DNA of 64,000 nucleotides from positions 124,001 through 188,000 of the forward strand of contig JAKJHU010000306.1 of the NCBI GenBank assembly GCA_022316685.1, given 5' to 3'. Shown in pieces: positions 22,740 through 38,063 of this stretch. The notes beneath the pieces were generated by a model, which saw only the letters and a program-made list of their open reading frames with translations, was not told the origin of the DNA and searched no databases. A program made the translations under genes and the position numbers. Position 1 is the first letter of the stretch. Each line of letters starts with the position of its first letter. Source of the DNA: Progne subis subis. Taxonomy: Eukaryota > Chordata > Aves > Passeriformes > Hirundinidae.

Positions 22740-23203
22740 TTCTTCTCTTTATAGCAGAGGTGATTGCAGCATTAAGTGACTGATACTGATCCAGGGTCTT
22801 TCCTCAGGAGGTCTGGCCAAGTCAGAGCAGCTGTGCCTTGAGATGTGACCCAGTGTGGACATCTTTGCTGCACATCCCCCAACCCCATCCTGTCTCTCCT
22901 CACTCACCTGGGACCTGCTTTGCTCAGAGAACTGGCTGCACTCAGACAAAGAGGAGCTTTCTCCTTTTTTAGTGATCTAAAACTCCGAAGTTTCAGGCAA
23001 CCTCCTCAAGTGTGTGCCAAGCCCAAGGTGCACCAAGGAGTTGCACTCCCCAAGGCAGAACCATGCAAGGAATGTTTTAGACAACTTCAGGAAGTTCTCC
23101 AATAAACACAAATCCAGAGTTGGCTGAAGGCAGAATTAGACCAGCACCTGAAGGAAAGACAAGCTTTGAACTCCTTGCAGCTCAACGCTCTAGGTGGGTT
23201 GTT

Positions 23204-23878
23204 TGTGACTTATTAAAGAAATATGGCCTATTGATCTAGTATCGATACCTAACTGTGACGGACAAAAAACTCTCTAAGAGTTTAAAGTGTATGTTTATTA
23301 CGGGCCGAGCAGCACGTGGGATATTTCCCTAATTCACATTGCAAAATTCACAGGTAATTACAAAGCCTTTTATTTACAGAAGTGTTGAATACCCAAAATA
23401 CAAATGCATATTCATACCCCCTGTCACCTCCCATTCCTCGCTTCGTATGCTAATTGGCAAAAAGGCTATTAAGCATGTGTACTTTGTTTCTTAAAATGAG
23501 TCAGGGGTCTCTTCTGGGAATGGGTCACCTAAATGAGGAAGTAAGGTGAGTCTTCCTCGTCCTGACCTTTCTACCTTTTCAATGCATTCGTGACACAGAA
23601 TCCGTGGTAAAACTTATAGTTTCCTGCATTGAATGGTTCTTCAAGCAGGAAGTCCTGCAGTTATCTTATATCTTATTTACTACATCTTGTTTTTCATTAC
23701 AGGCACAGCTACATAAACATAAAGTTGACAAGCAATGAGTTACTAAATCTGGGTAGCCTATCTAAGATCCGGCTTCTGTTAACTGCGAACAAAGATTACC
23801 TATCTACTTCAGCTAATTCAGCAACTTATTATCTTAACTTTTCCTAAAAATCCTTAGTTCCTCAAAATTAACATCTCA
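23204..23878 (-). mobile_element. Solo LTR, family L1, copy 1
   Basis: TGTGACTTATT ... CATCTCA. The minus-strand AATAAA (23,294-23,299) sets the orientation. The same sequence occurs at 28,193-28,934 (diverged) and 61,725-62,400 (close). No convincing target duplication. It interrupts inverted duplication I. Confidence 0.8.
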
Positions 23879-24374
23879 GTTGGGAGGGGGTGTGAGTGAG
23901 CCAAGAGTGAGGGGAAGGGAAATGCAGAGAGCCCTGGAAGTGCTTGTGTGCAGACAGGCTGTGGGGAAGGGCCCTGCAGCCCTGCCCTGGGCCAGGAGTG
24001 AGGGTGGATCATCATCCCAACCTGCCCTGGGCCATGGCAAGGGGTTGTGGCCATGGACACTGCACTGACCCCACTGCACCAGCCCCCTTGCTCAGGGCTG
24101 GTGTCACTGCCCAGAGCCAGAGGGGATCCCTTGCTGGGGGCTTGTGCCACGGCCACTGCCCTGTGCCGCGCTGGCTGCTCAGGCGCCACGGAACCAGCAG
24201 CAAACGCCCACTGCCAGGGCCAAAGGCCAGCTCAGGCAGACAGAAAGGGGCAGTGCTGGGCACTGCTTCCATGGCAGCCCTCACTGGGACACCACACCTG
24301 GGTCACCTGTCATGGAATTGCCATGGAACCCAGCTGATTGGAAATGCAGTGGTGAACAAAGGTTTTAGTGGGGC

Positions 24375-24595
24375 CTGTCACAATAGCACAAAGGGTGGTG
24401 GTTTTAAACTAAAGGAAGGGAGGTTCAGATAAGGGGAGATAAGGAGGAAATTTTTGATGGTGAGGTTGGTCATACAGCAGGACAGGTTCCCGGGGAGGTG
24501 GTTGATGCCCCATCCCTGGAAACATTCAAGTCCAGCTGGGACAGGGCTCTGAACAACCTGATCTGGTGAAAGATGTCCCTGCTCATGTCAGGGGT
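24375..24595 (+). mobile_element. CR1 LINE fragment
   Basis: Sense CR1 3' sequence (GTTTTAAACTAAAGGAAGGG, then CCATCCCTGGAAACATTCAAG). The outer part of inverted duplication I, partner of 8805-8985. Confidence 0.7.
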
Positions 24596-24789
24596 TTGGA
24601 TGAGATGAGCACTGCAGAGCTCTTCCCATCCAAAACCCTTCCAGGATTGCATGGGCAGAAGGGGCTGCTCACTGGACTCCATCCACTCCCTTGACTCCTC
24701 CTTGTCTCTGCTGGAGCCCACATGCAGCAGCCAAAGGCAGCCCCTTCTCTGGCCTTTCCCTGCCCTGCCCCAGGGGCTGACAGAGCCAG

Positions 24790-25215
24790 GCTGGCACAAG
24801 GTGACCTTTAGGCTTTGCAGGGCTCAGGCACAGCGGCTGGGACAGAGTCAGGGCTCAGGTCACACTCTGTGGGCTGGGGCAGAGCCCAGCCAGAAATGAG
24901 CCCTGGAGCAGCAGCTACTGCAGTGGTGGCCACCAGGCCGCCTTGCCAAGGGAGGCTTCTGGCCATGGCCTGGAAGCAGCTGCTGCTGCCAAGGTGCCTT
25001 TGGTGCCTCAGGCTCTCCCCTGGCACAGCTCCCAGCATGGCACTCTGCACTTGTGCCCGAGGCCTTCACTGTCTTGGGGCTGGCCTGGGGCTTTTCCTGC
25101 AGCGGGAATCTGCCCTGGTCCTGGCACAGGAAAGGCAGTTCCTGCTGGAGCAGGAGGCTCTGCCTGCAATGGGCTCAAACAACTCCAGCAAGGCCCTGTT
25201 TACTTCAAAATTGCT
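24790..25215 (+). repeat. Inverted duplication II, left copy
   Basis: Complement of 34,815-35,155: GGCACAGGAAAGGCAGTTCC, CTGGAGCAGGAGGCTCTGCC, GGTGGCCACCAGGC. Both copies are GC-rich and carry long chance ORFs. Confidence 0.8.
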
Positions 25216-26039
25216 TCCTAGAGCACTATATTCTATAATTGTTATAGTTTCTATACTGTGGAACAAATAACTCTTTTTCATTTACTCTGTGGGGTGAATA
25301 AATCTTTCTGTCTAAACCTGATCAGAATCAATCATAGCTGTATTTATAGAAATATGTCTGGTATTCCATAGTTAATCCTGTGGGACAAATTGCACACGGT
25401 GCAATCCCACCTGTCCAGTCTTTTGCACATAAACGTTTGGCAAAAAACCCTGCACAACTACTTGTATCATTAGGCATGACACTCTGTAGATTCTCACATT
25501 AACACTTGCATAAATATATATGATATTTCTCAACCTATAAAGCTTTTTTTTTCTTTGTTTGCTTCTTTAAAGCTCAAAAAATGTAATGAAATTCTCTTCT
25601 AAAAATGCAGAGACTGCTGTGTCCCTAAGCAAGCCATTATTTGCTTGCCTCACAATCATTTTTTCCCTATCTTTTAGAGTCACTTGATGCATTAATTGCT
25701 TACCCAAACATGAAACAGTTCATGACCCACTCTGAAGAAAAATAAATATTAATGAGGCAATTTCAATGGAATTCATGTCCTCAGTCTCTTAAAGCTGAAA
25801 GACTGTATTTATTACATGTTGGAATTAAGCCTTGATACCTAATAAATGGGAAAATGTGAAATATACTAAGTAGATCACGATGTTGCAAGGGATCATTGCA
25901 TTTTAGTCTTATTTCACCAAATTTGTGATCAAAGAGAGGAAGGACTGGTGAATTATAACAGAGAAAGTAGGTGAAAGAGATGCCTAGAGGTGCTGGCTTG
26001 AAAGCAAAACCAACAAGAGACTCCAAGTCAGAAAAAACC
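25216..26039. other. AT-rich, no gene
   Basis: Nothing recognisable. Confidence 0.4.
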
Positions 26040-26515
26040 AATTTAATAGGAGGTGAAAATAAAAGGTAAATAAAATAATGCAATAGTAGAAAAGATCACT
26101 GACAGAGTCAGAATACAACCTGATTGCCTGTGGTGGTGGTAGCAGTCCAGATGAAGTGGTCTGGTTGAAGCAGTGATCCATAGAAAGGTCCTGGTAGCCC
26201 TTGTCCTCTGGGAATCCAGTGGGTAAGGCTGCCTGTGCTGTCCCAAATCCCAGATTCTATCCAGGTGGGAATGCTTGGCTCCTCCCCCTGGGCACAGCAT
26301 CTCACAATGGGCTGATATCATTTTATCAGTCTTGCAATGGGGCCTTGATTGCCCATTGAACAGAGGTAGCTCCTGGAGGGAGTTATCTATGAGTCATGCA
26401 GCAGGGCATTGATGGGCCATTAACAGAAGATAGTCTGGAGGGAGGGGGCAAGAGAAACACTGCCCAGCCTAGCTTCAACAGCTCATGTAGATGGTGGTAG
26501 AATACATACTTTGGG
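26040..26515 (-). repeat. LTR-like dispersed repeat, copy 2
   Basis: The most diverged of the four copies; shares GGTGGGAATGCTTGGCTCCT and GCATCTCACAATGGG with the others. Confidence 0.6.
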
Positions 26516-27780
26516 CACATCTTACACTGTAACCTAGGACAAGATGGAAATAATATATCCTTACCTGCTAAAAATCATTCTAATTTCTGTATCTACAATT
26601 TTGTTAAGATTGTCAGGTACAACTTTTCATATTTAGCACAGTTATATCCCACCAGTTAATCAAGTCCCATTATAAAACCTATCACTAATTGTTAGCCACT
26701 CTTATTAGAATAAACCTAACCCTAGTAAAGCAGTTAATAAAGCATGAAGATCTGAACAAAATTGTAAAAGAAATTCAGGAGAACAGACAAAAAAACTGTA
26801 GTAAGTGTCCAACATGATACAAAAGAAATAAGGAGTGTTCTACAAAAAGTAAAGCAAGACACAAGCCACAACTCTTGTTGGATGCACTCTTTAGATAGTC
26901 ACTAAATGCAACTAGAGTCTTAAACACCCTATGTCCCCCCCATCATTATTTTTGCTGATCTTATTTAGTATAAATTTAATAATGTCTATTGTAGTACTCA
27001 TATAGAACTAGAGGATGTTCAAGTGAGTAGCAATTTTAACCTCATTATCTAAAACACCTAGGATAATGTTAAAAGAAAATTATCAAGATGGTGAGTTAAA
27101 GCTAGAGAGAAGCCCCAGTAGTAGTAAAAGAATTTACTAGATCTATAGAGAGGGCATGAGACAGAGGCTTGAAAATTCCTAGCTAATCTTTATAGGAAAC
27201 TTAAGAGCATACACTGTATTTAGAAGGTATTGTACATTTTAGATAGGCATTTAGTGAATATCGAGTGCTGTGCCTGTTTACATATTTTAAAGCAGTACAA
27301 ACATCCAGGACCCCCTCCGTGATAACAAGAAAGACTACCCTAAACATAACAAGATAACAAAGCAAAAAATGCAAAGAGAGAGAAAAACACACTCAGCAGA
27401 AACTGATGTCTTGCCTTGAAAAATCGCCAAAAAGGACCAAAGCACGCACAAGAAAAATAAAGGTGAAGAGTTCACTGAGGAAGACTCCATTTCTTTCATC
27501 TTCTGGAGACCCTCAGAGACCACCATGATGAACTAAGCATGCCCAAGAGGATGTACCAAGAGGAGTTAATTACCATAGGAAGTGAGGATGAGTGAGGCCA
27601 GAGAATAAATATGTATAAGGCAGATTGTGCAATGCCATGCATATGTAAGACCTCAAAGAAAAATAAGAGAGGCAAGCTCTCTAGTGTTCATGCATGTCTT
27701 TCGTGAAGTTAATCCCCATGCACCTCAATGTCAATTAAAAATACATACCACTCTAACAACTGTTGTTATAAAGTTCTTTT
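26516..27780. other. AT-rich stretch, possible LTR at its right end
   Basis: No gene. 27,600-27,780 has GAATAAATATGTATAAGG and a CTCTCTAGTG... layout that could be a plus-strand LTR promoter and R/U5, unsupported by a second copy. Confidence 0.3.
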
Positions 27781-28190
27781 CTGCCTCGTTTCAGGGGAGA
27801 TATTTGGAATTTGAAGGGCTCCAAAACCGAGCTGCAGATGCCCCTCGGGGGGACATTGGGGGGTCCTTGGGGGGTGTTTTTGGGGGTCCCAGTGGCGGTG
27901 GTGGCAGAGCCGTGGCAGGGGGTGGGCGGATGTGGGTGCCCACACAGGGGGGTTGGGCTTCCCCGGCCGGGCCCTCCGAGCTCTGCCGGTGCCATGTGGA
28001 GACCACATGGGACTGGTGGGGGGCAGTGACACCAGGTTTGGGGATCCTCAGGAAAGCTGCAGTTTCCCTAAGCGAGACCCCTGAGAGAGGAGACCCCCAG
28101 AATCCCAAAGCGGGGACCCCAAGAGTGGAGGACACCTGGGATTGCTGGGACCCCAGCGAGGGGTGCTAGGGCTGGAGGGGCAGGATGATG
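27781..28190. other. G-rich stretch
   Basis: Runs of G on the plus strand, open frames in several directions, no family recognised. Confidence 0.3.
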
Positions 28191-28192
28191 GG

Positions 28193-28934
28193 TGATTTAT
28201 TAAAATATGGATATTGATCTAATATCAATACCCAACTGTGACGGACAAAAGACCCTCTAACAGGTTAGAGTTAGAAAGTGTAGGTTTAATGCAATGCCGG
28301 GCAGCTGTGTGGGATCGCTCCCTAATATGCATTGCAAAGTTACAAGTGATTACAGACTCTATTTATTTACATTACTGTTGAATACCCCAAATACTAATAC
28401 ATATTCATAACACTAATGCTTGGCATCCTCCACTTTGTATTATAATTAGATAAAAGGCCATTAAGCATGCATAGTTTGTTCTTTGAATTAGGTCAGTGGT
28501 CTCTTTTATGGGGAGGAATCATAAAAAGAGGAAGCAAGGAGAGTCTTCCTCATTCTAAACTTTCTACTTTTTCAATGGATAACAAGACAAATGGAACCTG
28601 CTAGAACTCCAGTTTTCTGTTTCCATGACTGTTCAGTGGGTTTCTGATCGTTAGAAGATTTACAGTTGTCTGTGTTCTTAGATCTATTTACCAGTTTCTT
28701 CTGTTTCTCATTATAAACACAGCTAAACAAATACAAAAATGACAAGCAATTAGTTATTTAGATCTGGGATTGTTATTTTAGATTCATTTCCTTTCAACTA
28801 ATCATTGACTCCTAAGTATTTCCAGCACATCTCATCTATCTATCTATCTACTTTAACGAATTCAGGCAAAGCTTATCTATAGCTAAAACCTTAACTTTTC
28901 TAAAACTCTGAATTCCTTTGAAGTTCATATCTCA
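28193..28934 (-). mobile_element. Solo LTR, family L1, copy 2 (diverged)
   Basis: Aligns end to end with 23,204-23,878 and 61,725-62,400, with many substitutions; contains a short (ATCT)n run at 28,831-28,851. The minus-strand polyadenylation signal is mutated. Confidence 0.75.
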
Positions 28935-28984
28935 CTGGAAAGGGGTTCAGTGGTCCTGGTGCCAGAAGAGGCTGCTTCTTGTAT

Positions 28985-29245
28985 CGGCATAATTGTCCCC
29001 ACCCTGTGTGCTTTCAGTTTTGTCAGCACTCCCAGTATGAGCCCAGTCACTGCCAGTCCATTCCCCATTATGATGCAGTTTGCCCCAGCATGGTCCCAGT
29101 TGCTCCCAGTTGCTCCCAGTTTCCTCCCGTGTGTTCCCGGTTCTCCCAGTTGCCCCTAGTACAGTCCCAGTCACTCCACAGATGATCCCAGTCCCTCCCT
29201 GCATGCTCCCAGTCCTGCCCAGTCACCCACAATGTAGACCAGTCG
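28985..29245 (+). repeat. Degenerate CCCAGT-rich minisatellite
   Basis: Many spaced copies of TCCCAGT(T/C) in about 250 bases. Confidence 0.6.
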
Positions 29246-29297
29246 CTCCAAACTTCTCACGGTACTTTCACAGTGTGGTCCCACTTCTCCCAGTGTG

Positions 29298-31320
<2,023 letters not shown>

Positions 31321-32480
31321 GGGAAGGCCTAAGAGTGCCTCAGCTGCGGGAAGAGCTTTGTGCAGTGCTCCAACTTATTCCTGCTTCAGAGGACCCATAT
31401 TGGGCAGAGAATTGGTGAGCCACATTCCCAGCGATCTGCTTTGGGAAGAACCCTGGAATGGTGGTCTTCTTGTTTGGTTGTCCCTAATATTATTTTGATT
31501 CATTTTCATCCCTTTAATACTGACAAAACTGGGGATAAAAATCAACAAATTCATCAAAGGCAGCTAAAGCCTCATGTTTTACTAGTGTTTCAGGGCAATC
31601 TGGGACTCAGGGAGATATTGGGGCGGATTTGGGGGTTTGTGGGGTATTTGGTGTGGTTGTCTCAATTTCTTCTTCAAAGAGATGAAAGGGTTTGATCTGT
31701 CACCTTAAAACCACACAATGCTAAAACTACTCAGTCTCACCCCAAAAGTAGTTGATGGCACAGCCCTTCAGGGAGGGATGGGGTTGGAAGGGGAATGGGT
31801 GAGCTGGGAGGAAAATCAGGAGGGGTAAGATTGGCATTGGCTGGCTTGGGATGAGCGGGATGGGGTTTGAGAGGTGTGAAATTGGGGAAATAGGGCTTGG
31901 TAATAGGGTCTTGATGTCCGGCAGGGATGGAATGGGATGGGGTTGGGACTGTGGAGCTGGGGTGGGGTCTGGAATGAGATAGCCAAAGGTTGGAAATGAC
32001 AAAGGGAGGGCGAGCTGGTTTCTGAGGGAGTTTTTTTGATATTCCATGTTCCTGAAGAGATTTTTGGGGTATCCCACGTTTCTGAGCCAGTCTTGGGCCA
32101 CTCCCCAACTCTTGGGTGTGTTCCTGAGAGCAGCTCCATGGAGCCCCATTGCCAGGGGAGGTTGCCTTGGGCATGAGCTCAGAGCTGCAGCCAGAGTCCA
32201 TTTGCCTCAGTGCTGGAGAGCAGAGAAATGATGAATGGCCCCAGACATCTCCAGTGTGTGTTTGGGGGCCAGGGCAAGTTCTGCATAGGTGGGATGGTCA
32301 CTGCCCCAGCCCCAGCCCCAGCCACTGCAGCCTCTGGTCCAGCCCCAAAGTGGCTGCCAAGCCCCTGGCACCCTGGCACCCCACCTGTGAGAGGGACCAG
32401 AGCAGGTGAGGCTGTGACACGGCTGTGACACAGACACGTCCCATGACCCCGGAGCTCACAGGAGCATCTGTAAGTTGGAC
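31321..32480 (+). repeat. 3' flank of copy B, matching that of copy A
   Basis: From about 31,680 the complement of 12,640-13,400; the first 360 bases are finger remnant and unassigned DNA. Confidence 0.65.
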
Positions 32481-34814
32481 ATGTTAGCGTTTGCTCAGTC
32501 AGTGCTTGGTGAAGTGATTTACTGTAACTCCATGTTGCTTTAAGATTTCCCAAGTACCTGATTCTCTCAAGTCTGCAACTTTTAAAAATTTTTTAAAAAA
32601 TTTGTTCCCCACCCTCCTGACGAGTTTGTTCTTTTCTCCCGTGCACCACCCGAGGGGATCGAGGTACCTCAAGTCCCTTTCCAGCACCGGCCGAGTGAGC
32701 TTGGGGCACAGCGGCAGGAACTGCAGGGCTGAGCAAGGCCTGGCTTGGCTGGAGGAAACAGAAAGGCCAAGCCCTGAGCCCAGGCCTGGCACAGCAGGGC
32801 CTGTCCCTCATGGGTGCCTCGGGGCTGTTTGTGGGGCAGTGGGATGGGAGGGGCAGCAAGGACAAATGTCATCAAACTGCAACCCCTGCCAGCCTCCTCA
32901 GGGAGGGGCCAGGGAGGACCAAAGTGCAGCCTCTGAAAGGAAAGTTCTTTCTGTGGGGCCTCCAGAGGCGCTGCCAGAGCCCAGGGAACAAAGGCCTGGG
33001 TGCCTGTGGCCCTGCCAGCCCTGCCCAGCCCTTGGCCATCTGTCCTGCAGGCTGTGCCCCTGTGCGTGCTGCTCCTGTGCCCTGGCCGGCTGCACACGCC
33101 CCTCTCGCTGTCCCCCCCAGCATTTCTCAGCCCAGCATTTCTGTGCCCTCCCTGGGCTCCCTGCACCCAGTGCTGCCGGCTCCTGGCACACAGAGCCAGG
33201 GCAGGAGCCCACCCTGCCAAGGGCCTTTGCAGCAGGGTGGTGGCTGCCATGGCTTCTGACCTCAGCAGCTGCTCCTGGCATAGCTCCATGGGAACCCAGC
33301 ACAGCAACGCTGCTGTGCATTGTCCCTGCTGAGGCTCAGACTCTGTCAGGGCACATTCCCTGCCTCTAGGATTCATGTCTGACCCAAGCACTGCACTTGT
33401 GTCTCCAGTATTGCTTTCCAACAAAAACGGGAAGGCAAACTGTGCGTAGCTCATGGTATTTCAGAGTGTCTAAAATTCACTATGTCATCGGTCTTAGAGG
33501 TCAGATCCATTTGGAATTAATGGGATGGAGAAGTAGTGCAACATGGAAAAGGGGATGGTAGAAATAAATGGAGGAAAACATCTTGGCTTCTTTCTTTTCA
33601 TTTTCATTTCACTTCTGGAAAGCTGTTTCAGTTTTCCAGGAATCTTCTCCACAGTCATACCTACTCTTTTAAAGAACCTTTCCTGGAGAATGAGGTCGAG
33701 CTTCTGTCACAGGATGTGACTGTAGCTTCTCTTGGATTTCCACACTGTGAGTGCAGCACAACTCTTGCAGCAAAGCAGGACAAATATTTGGAGCATTTAC
33801 AACTTGTTCTTTCTTTCCTCTGGACTGGGGAGTTGTGCCAATGGTGAGGTTTTCATTGTGACTGTTCCAGGCTTGAAAAATAGGACTTGCTGGGGGATGA
33901 AACCCTGACTGAACTCAGAGAAAGAATCTCCAGAGGCTGCAGCCAGAAGTGGAGAGTTGTGTGATAATCATTCCAACATCTCCATGGTCACCTGGAAAGT
34001 GATCTAAAACATGAAAATGGGTTGACATAGGTAGTTTGTTTCTGTTTTCAGTTTAGATGATTCTACATGATTTGTGCTGGTTTACATCAAGAGAACAATC
34101 AGCTCATGATAAGCACCAGAACAAGCTGCACCTCCCAGAGCAGAGGACAGAAAGAATCTGAAACAGAGAAATGCAGGAGTGACTTGGCAAACCTTGTCTA
34201 TGCGGAGGGTAATTTCTTCTAATAATTTCTATTCCATTCCTTCTGCTGTTGTCTTTCTGAAAAAGACCATTTTCTTTCCAGATACCTCATGAAATGAGAA
34301 GCCTGAGCTTGTGGAATTGCATGAAAGATACCCTGTTACTCTACAGGGACACTCAGGCTGAAAAAGGAAGCAATTTAGAAGTAATTGTATTAAAACAAAA
34401 CCAGTAATTAAGTAGAGATTGGTATCACTCTCACAGAACAATGACCATGGGTAAATCCCTTTGGCTCAGCCTGGAGCAGTGACCTTGAGGGGTGTCCCCA
34501 CTGCAGGGAGAAATCTCCACACTCTCCCAAGAAGGGAAATGTCAGGAGACACTGCCATTAAAATTTGGGATGGGGCTTTTCTAGTCTGAAGTGCTGCCCT
34601 GTCATTCAGATGTGCCCAGGCTGTGCCAAATCAGCAGCTCTGCAGATCTCAGTGGTGTCACTTAGTTGTGCTTTTCTTTGGGGATTTTACAAGCTCTGCC
34701 ACAGGTTCAGCTCCCTCTCAGGATGTTGAACTTTTGGATGGAGGAGTCAGGCTGCTTTCAGCATTATTCACTGCAAAAACAGCATGACCATCCCTCCTTC
34801 ATTTTCCACTGGGG
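32481..34814. other. No recognisable gene
   Basis: 32,640-33,340 is GC-rich with chance ORFs on both strands; the remainder is AT-richer without landmarks. Confidence 0.35.
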
Positions 34815-35155
34815 TCTTTGCAAACAGGGCCTTTGCTGGAGTTGTTTGAGCCCATTGCAGGCAGAGCCTCCTGCTCCAGCAGGAACTGCCTTTCCTGTGC
34901 CAGGACCAGGGCAGATCCTACTGCAGGAAAAGCCCCAGGCCAGCCCCAACACAGTGAAGGCGTCGGGCACAAGTGCAGAGTGCTGTGCTGGGAGCTGTGC
35001 CAGGGAGAGCCTGAGGCACCAAAGGCACCTTGGCAGCAGCAGCTGCTTCCAGGCCATGGCCAGAAGCCTCCCTTGGCAAGGCGGCCTGGTGGCCACCACT
35101 GCAGAGCTGCTGCTGCAGGGCTCATTTCTGGCTGGGCTCTGAAAAGCCATGTCTG
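34815..35155 (-). repeat. Inverted duplication II, right copy
   Basis: Complement of 24,790-25,215; see there. Confidence 0.8.
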
Positions 35156-36609
35156 CTCCAGGAGTCTGAGTGGGAAGCAATTGGCCCCAGTGCCTTGGGA
35201 ACAAAATATTAATGACAAAACTTCATCCCAGCAGAGACAAGGCAGGGGCAGAGGAAAGGGGAGAGCCAGGCCCAGGGGACAGGGCTGCCATGGTGATGGC
35301 TGTGAGGTCACTGCCACTGCAGCAGCCTGGCTGCTCCTCAGCAGACATTCTGGCCAGAAGTGTTGTGAGGTCACCCAGCACATCAGAGAACCCACACAAC
35401 AGGGATTCTGTCCTTGGGGAGGGGGTTTCACTATGTCAGGTTGCACCAAGCTCCTGCTCTTGGAGCATTCCTGGAACTGGGGCATCTACTTCTCTGGAAA
35501 ACTGCTTGCTGTCTTGTGCCACTCTCATTTAAAATATTTCCTCCTTCTAACAAATCCAAATCCACCCTCATTCAGTTAAAAGATATTGACCCTTGTTCTG
35601 TCACTGCAATATTTTGGAGCAAATACCTTTGACCACTGCTTCTATTTTCACTGACCTTGGAGATGACCCAAAAACCTCCCAAGGTGCGGTTTGGAGGCCT
35701 CATCACACAAGCAGCATGTAGAGGATTGTGGTTCTGGGCTCAGTGGTGTGCACACTGAAGAGAGGAGTAGCCAGGGAGGGATTGAAAGTGGTTCCAGAGA
35801 TGCTGGAATTTTCTTCTTTTTATAAAACAGCCTGAGAAGGAAATAATGGCACCAAGGGCAGCTGGGGAGGCCCAGACTGGACACCAGGAGAAAGGAATTT
35901 CTCTCCCAGGGCAGGGCTGTGGTGTAACACACCCCCAGAAGGAGTCTGGAGCAGCCCAAGGCTCTGTGTGCCCAGGCAGAGGCAGGCAGGACGCAGAGCT
36001 GTCAGCAAAGGAAGGGGCCAGCGAGGTGGGGCAGCCGGGGGATGACGACAGCCTGCAGGGACAGAGGCACAGGGAAAAGCCCTGACCTTGAGGCTCTCAA
36101 GAACTTCTCCTGCTCCAGGCCCAGAGTCCATCCCAAAGCTGGGGCAGCCAGAAAGCTGTGCCCATTTCTGTTCATTCCTGCTCTGGTGAGGATGGATCCT
36201 CAGCCCCTTGGAGGCTGATGATGAATTTTAGTACTCCAGAGGCCTCTTCTTTCTTGAGCTCTTCAGTTCAGGAATTCAGGGAGAAAAGCTTGTAAAAATT
36301 TGTTCAGTATACCGAACAAGAAAAGCCCATGGGAATAATTGAAGTTTTTAGTTCTTGTGTGGTTAATTAGACAATTTCAGAAGTGTATTCAAAGGGAATA
36401 CAATATATTGAAAACAATGCAGAGAGAACTCTTTTCCAGTTTCATTTTCCTGTTTATAGATTGATATCAGCAATGTCCAATTGATATTGACTCCCAGCAC
36501 CTTCTAATGCAGTCTGAATAGATATGAAAATCAAGACCCTTCATGGCTGACAATCAATCAGACTTCATCCCCCTCCCCACCAATTCCCTCATCCAACCCC
36601 TGGCACTCC
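35156..36609. other. No recognisable gene
   Basis: 35,301-35,374 has two GTGAGGTCAC sites about 63 bases apart, reminiscent of the promoter at 601-701 but without a TATA box. Otherwise nothing. Confidence 0.3.
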
Positions 36610-37172
36610 TATGGATCAGGAGCAGTGTGGGCAGCAGGAGCAGGGCAGTGATTCTTCCCTTTGCTCTGGACTGGCTGGGCAGCACCTCGAGTGCTGTGTC
36701 CCGTTCTGGGCCCCTCAATTCATTAAGGATGTGGATGGGCTGGAGTCTGTCCAGAGTAGGGCAATAAGGCTGGTGAGGGGAATGGAACACAAGTCCTGTG
36801 AGGAATGGCTGAGGGAGCTGGGGTTGTTTATCCTGGAAAAGAGGAGGCTCAGGGGAGACCTCATCACTCTTTACTGACAGGGGGGGTGGCATCTTTTCCC
36901 AGGGAACAGTGACAGGACAAGAGGCCATGGCCTTAAGCTGCACATGGGGAGGTTTACGCTGGACATTAGGAAATATTCTTCACAGAATGTGTGATTGGGC
37001 ATTGGAATGGGCTGCCCAGGGAGGTGGATGACTCACTGTCCGTGGAAGTGTCTAAGGAATGACTGGATGTGACACTCAGTGCCATGGTTTGTGTGACAAG
37101 GTGGTGTTGGGTCACAGGTTGGACTTGATGCTCTCCAAGGTCTTTTCCAGCCTGCTTGATTCTCTGATGATG
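36610..37172 (+). mobile_element. CR1 LINE 3' end
   Basis: Sense CR1: GAACACAAGTCCTGTGAGGA, GGGGAGACCTCATCACTC, GGAATGGGCTGCCCAGGGAG, GGTTGGACTTGATGCTCTCC. Here the middle segment missing from the other two long CR1 copies is present. Confidence 0.85.
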
Positions 37173-37179
37173 GTGACAC

Positions 37180-38055
37180 TGCAGGGCGCTGAGGAAGCAA
37201 GGGGCCATTGTGACACTGAGGGACCTGGTGGCACTAAGAGGACCAGAGTGACACTGTGTACGACATGGCACCATAGAGCCAAGGGGCCACTGTGACACTG
37301 TGGGGCAAAATGCAAGCAAGGAACCCATGGTGACAGTCTGGGGCCTGGTGGAACCACAGAGGCCACTGTGACCCTGTGGGGCCTTGTTGAACCAAGGGGC
37401 CATTGTGCCACTGCAGAACCAAGGAGACCCTGGTGAGACCCTGGGCCCAATGGAATCAAGGGGCCAGTGTTCCTCTTGGAACTGAGGGAACAATTGTGCC
37501 ACTGGGGTGCCCCATGGCACCAAGGGTCCCTGGTGACACTGCAGGCTCTTGTGTAACCAGGGCTCCATTGTGACACTGCAGCACGAGGGAATTAATGGTG
37601 GCACTCTGAGGCGTGATGGAACCAAGAGGCCACTGTGACACTGCAGGGCCTTGTGGAACCATGCAGAGCATTGGGACAGAGCAGGACCTCGTGTCATGAT
37701 GGGGCCAATGTGACACTGCAGGGCCCCATGGAACCAAGGGGCCAGTGCTGCTTCTCAGGGACTCCTGGAATGAAGGAAACATGTTTGACACCATGGTGCC
37801 CCTTGGGACCAAGAGGCCATTGTGATATTGGAATGAAGAAGATCATTGCTGATTTGCCAGATCTCATGGAACCAAGGATGCATTGTGACACTGCAGCGCC
37901 TTGCGGGACCAAGGCACCATTGTGACACTGCAGGGCCCAAGGATCCAAGCAACTTTGTGACACCTAGGTTTCCCATGGAAGCAAAGGGACATTGTGATGC
38001 TGGGGGTCATCATGGAATCATGGAGACCATTGTGACACTCTACAGCATCATAGAA
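37180..38055 (-). repeat. Minisatellite, right-arm copy and extension
   Basis: Modules as at 18,339-18,795, on the other strand. 37,600-38,055 is the partner of that array; 37,180-37,600 is additional array without a counterpart. Confidence 0.8.
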
Positions 38056-38063
38056 CTGTGGTG

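Larger units (their letters stand above)
22740..24600 (-). repeat. Inverted duplication I, right copy (split by solo LTR)
   Basis: Complement of 8805-9420; see there. Interrupted by 23,204-23,878. Confidence 0.75.

Noticed and set aside
32669..33454. 261-codon minus frame
   Set aside because: GC-rich, overlapped by long plus frames, no domain.
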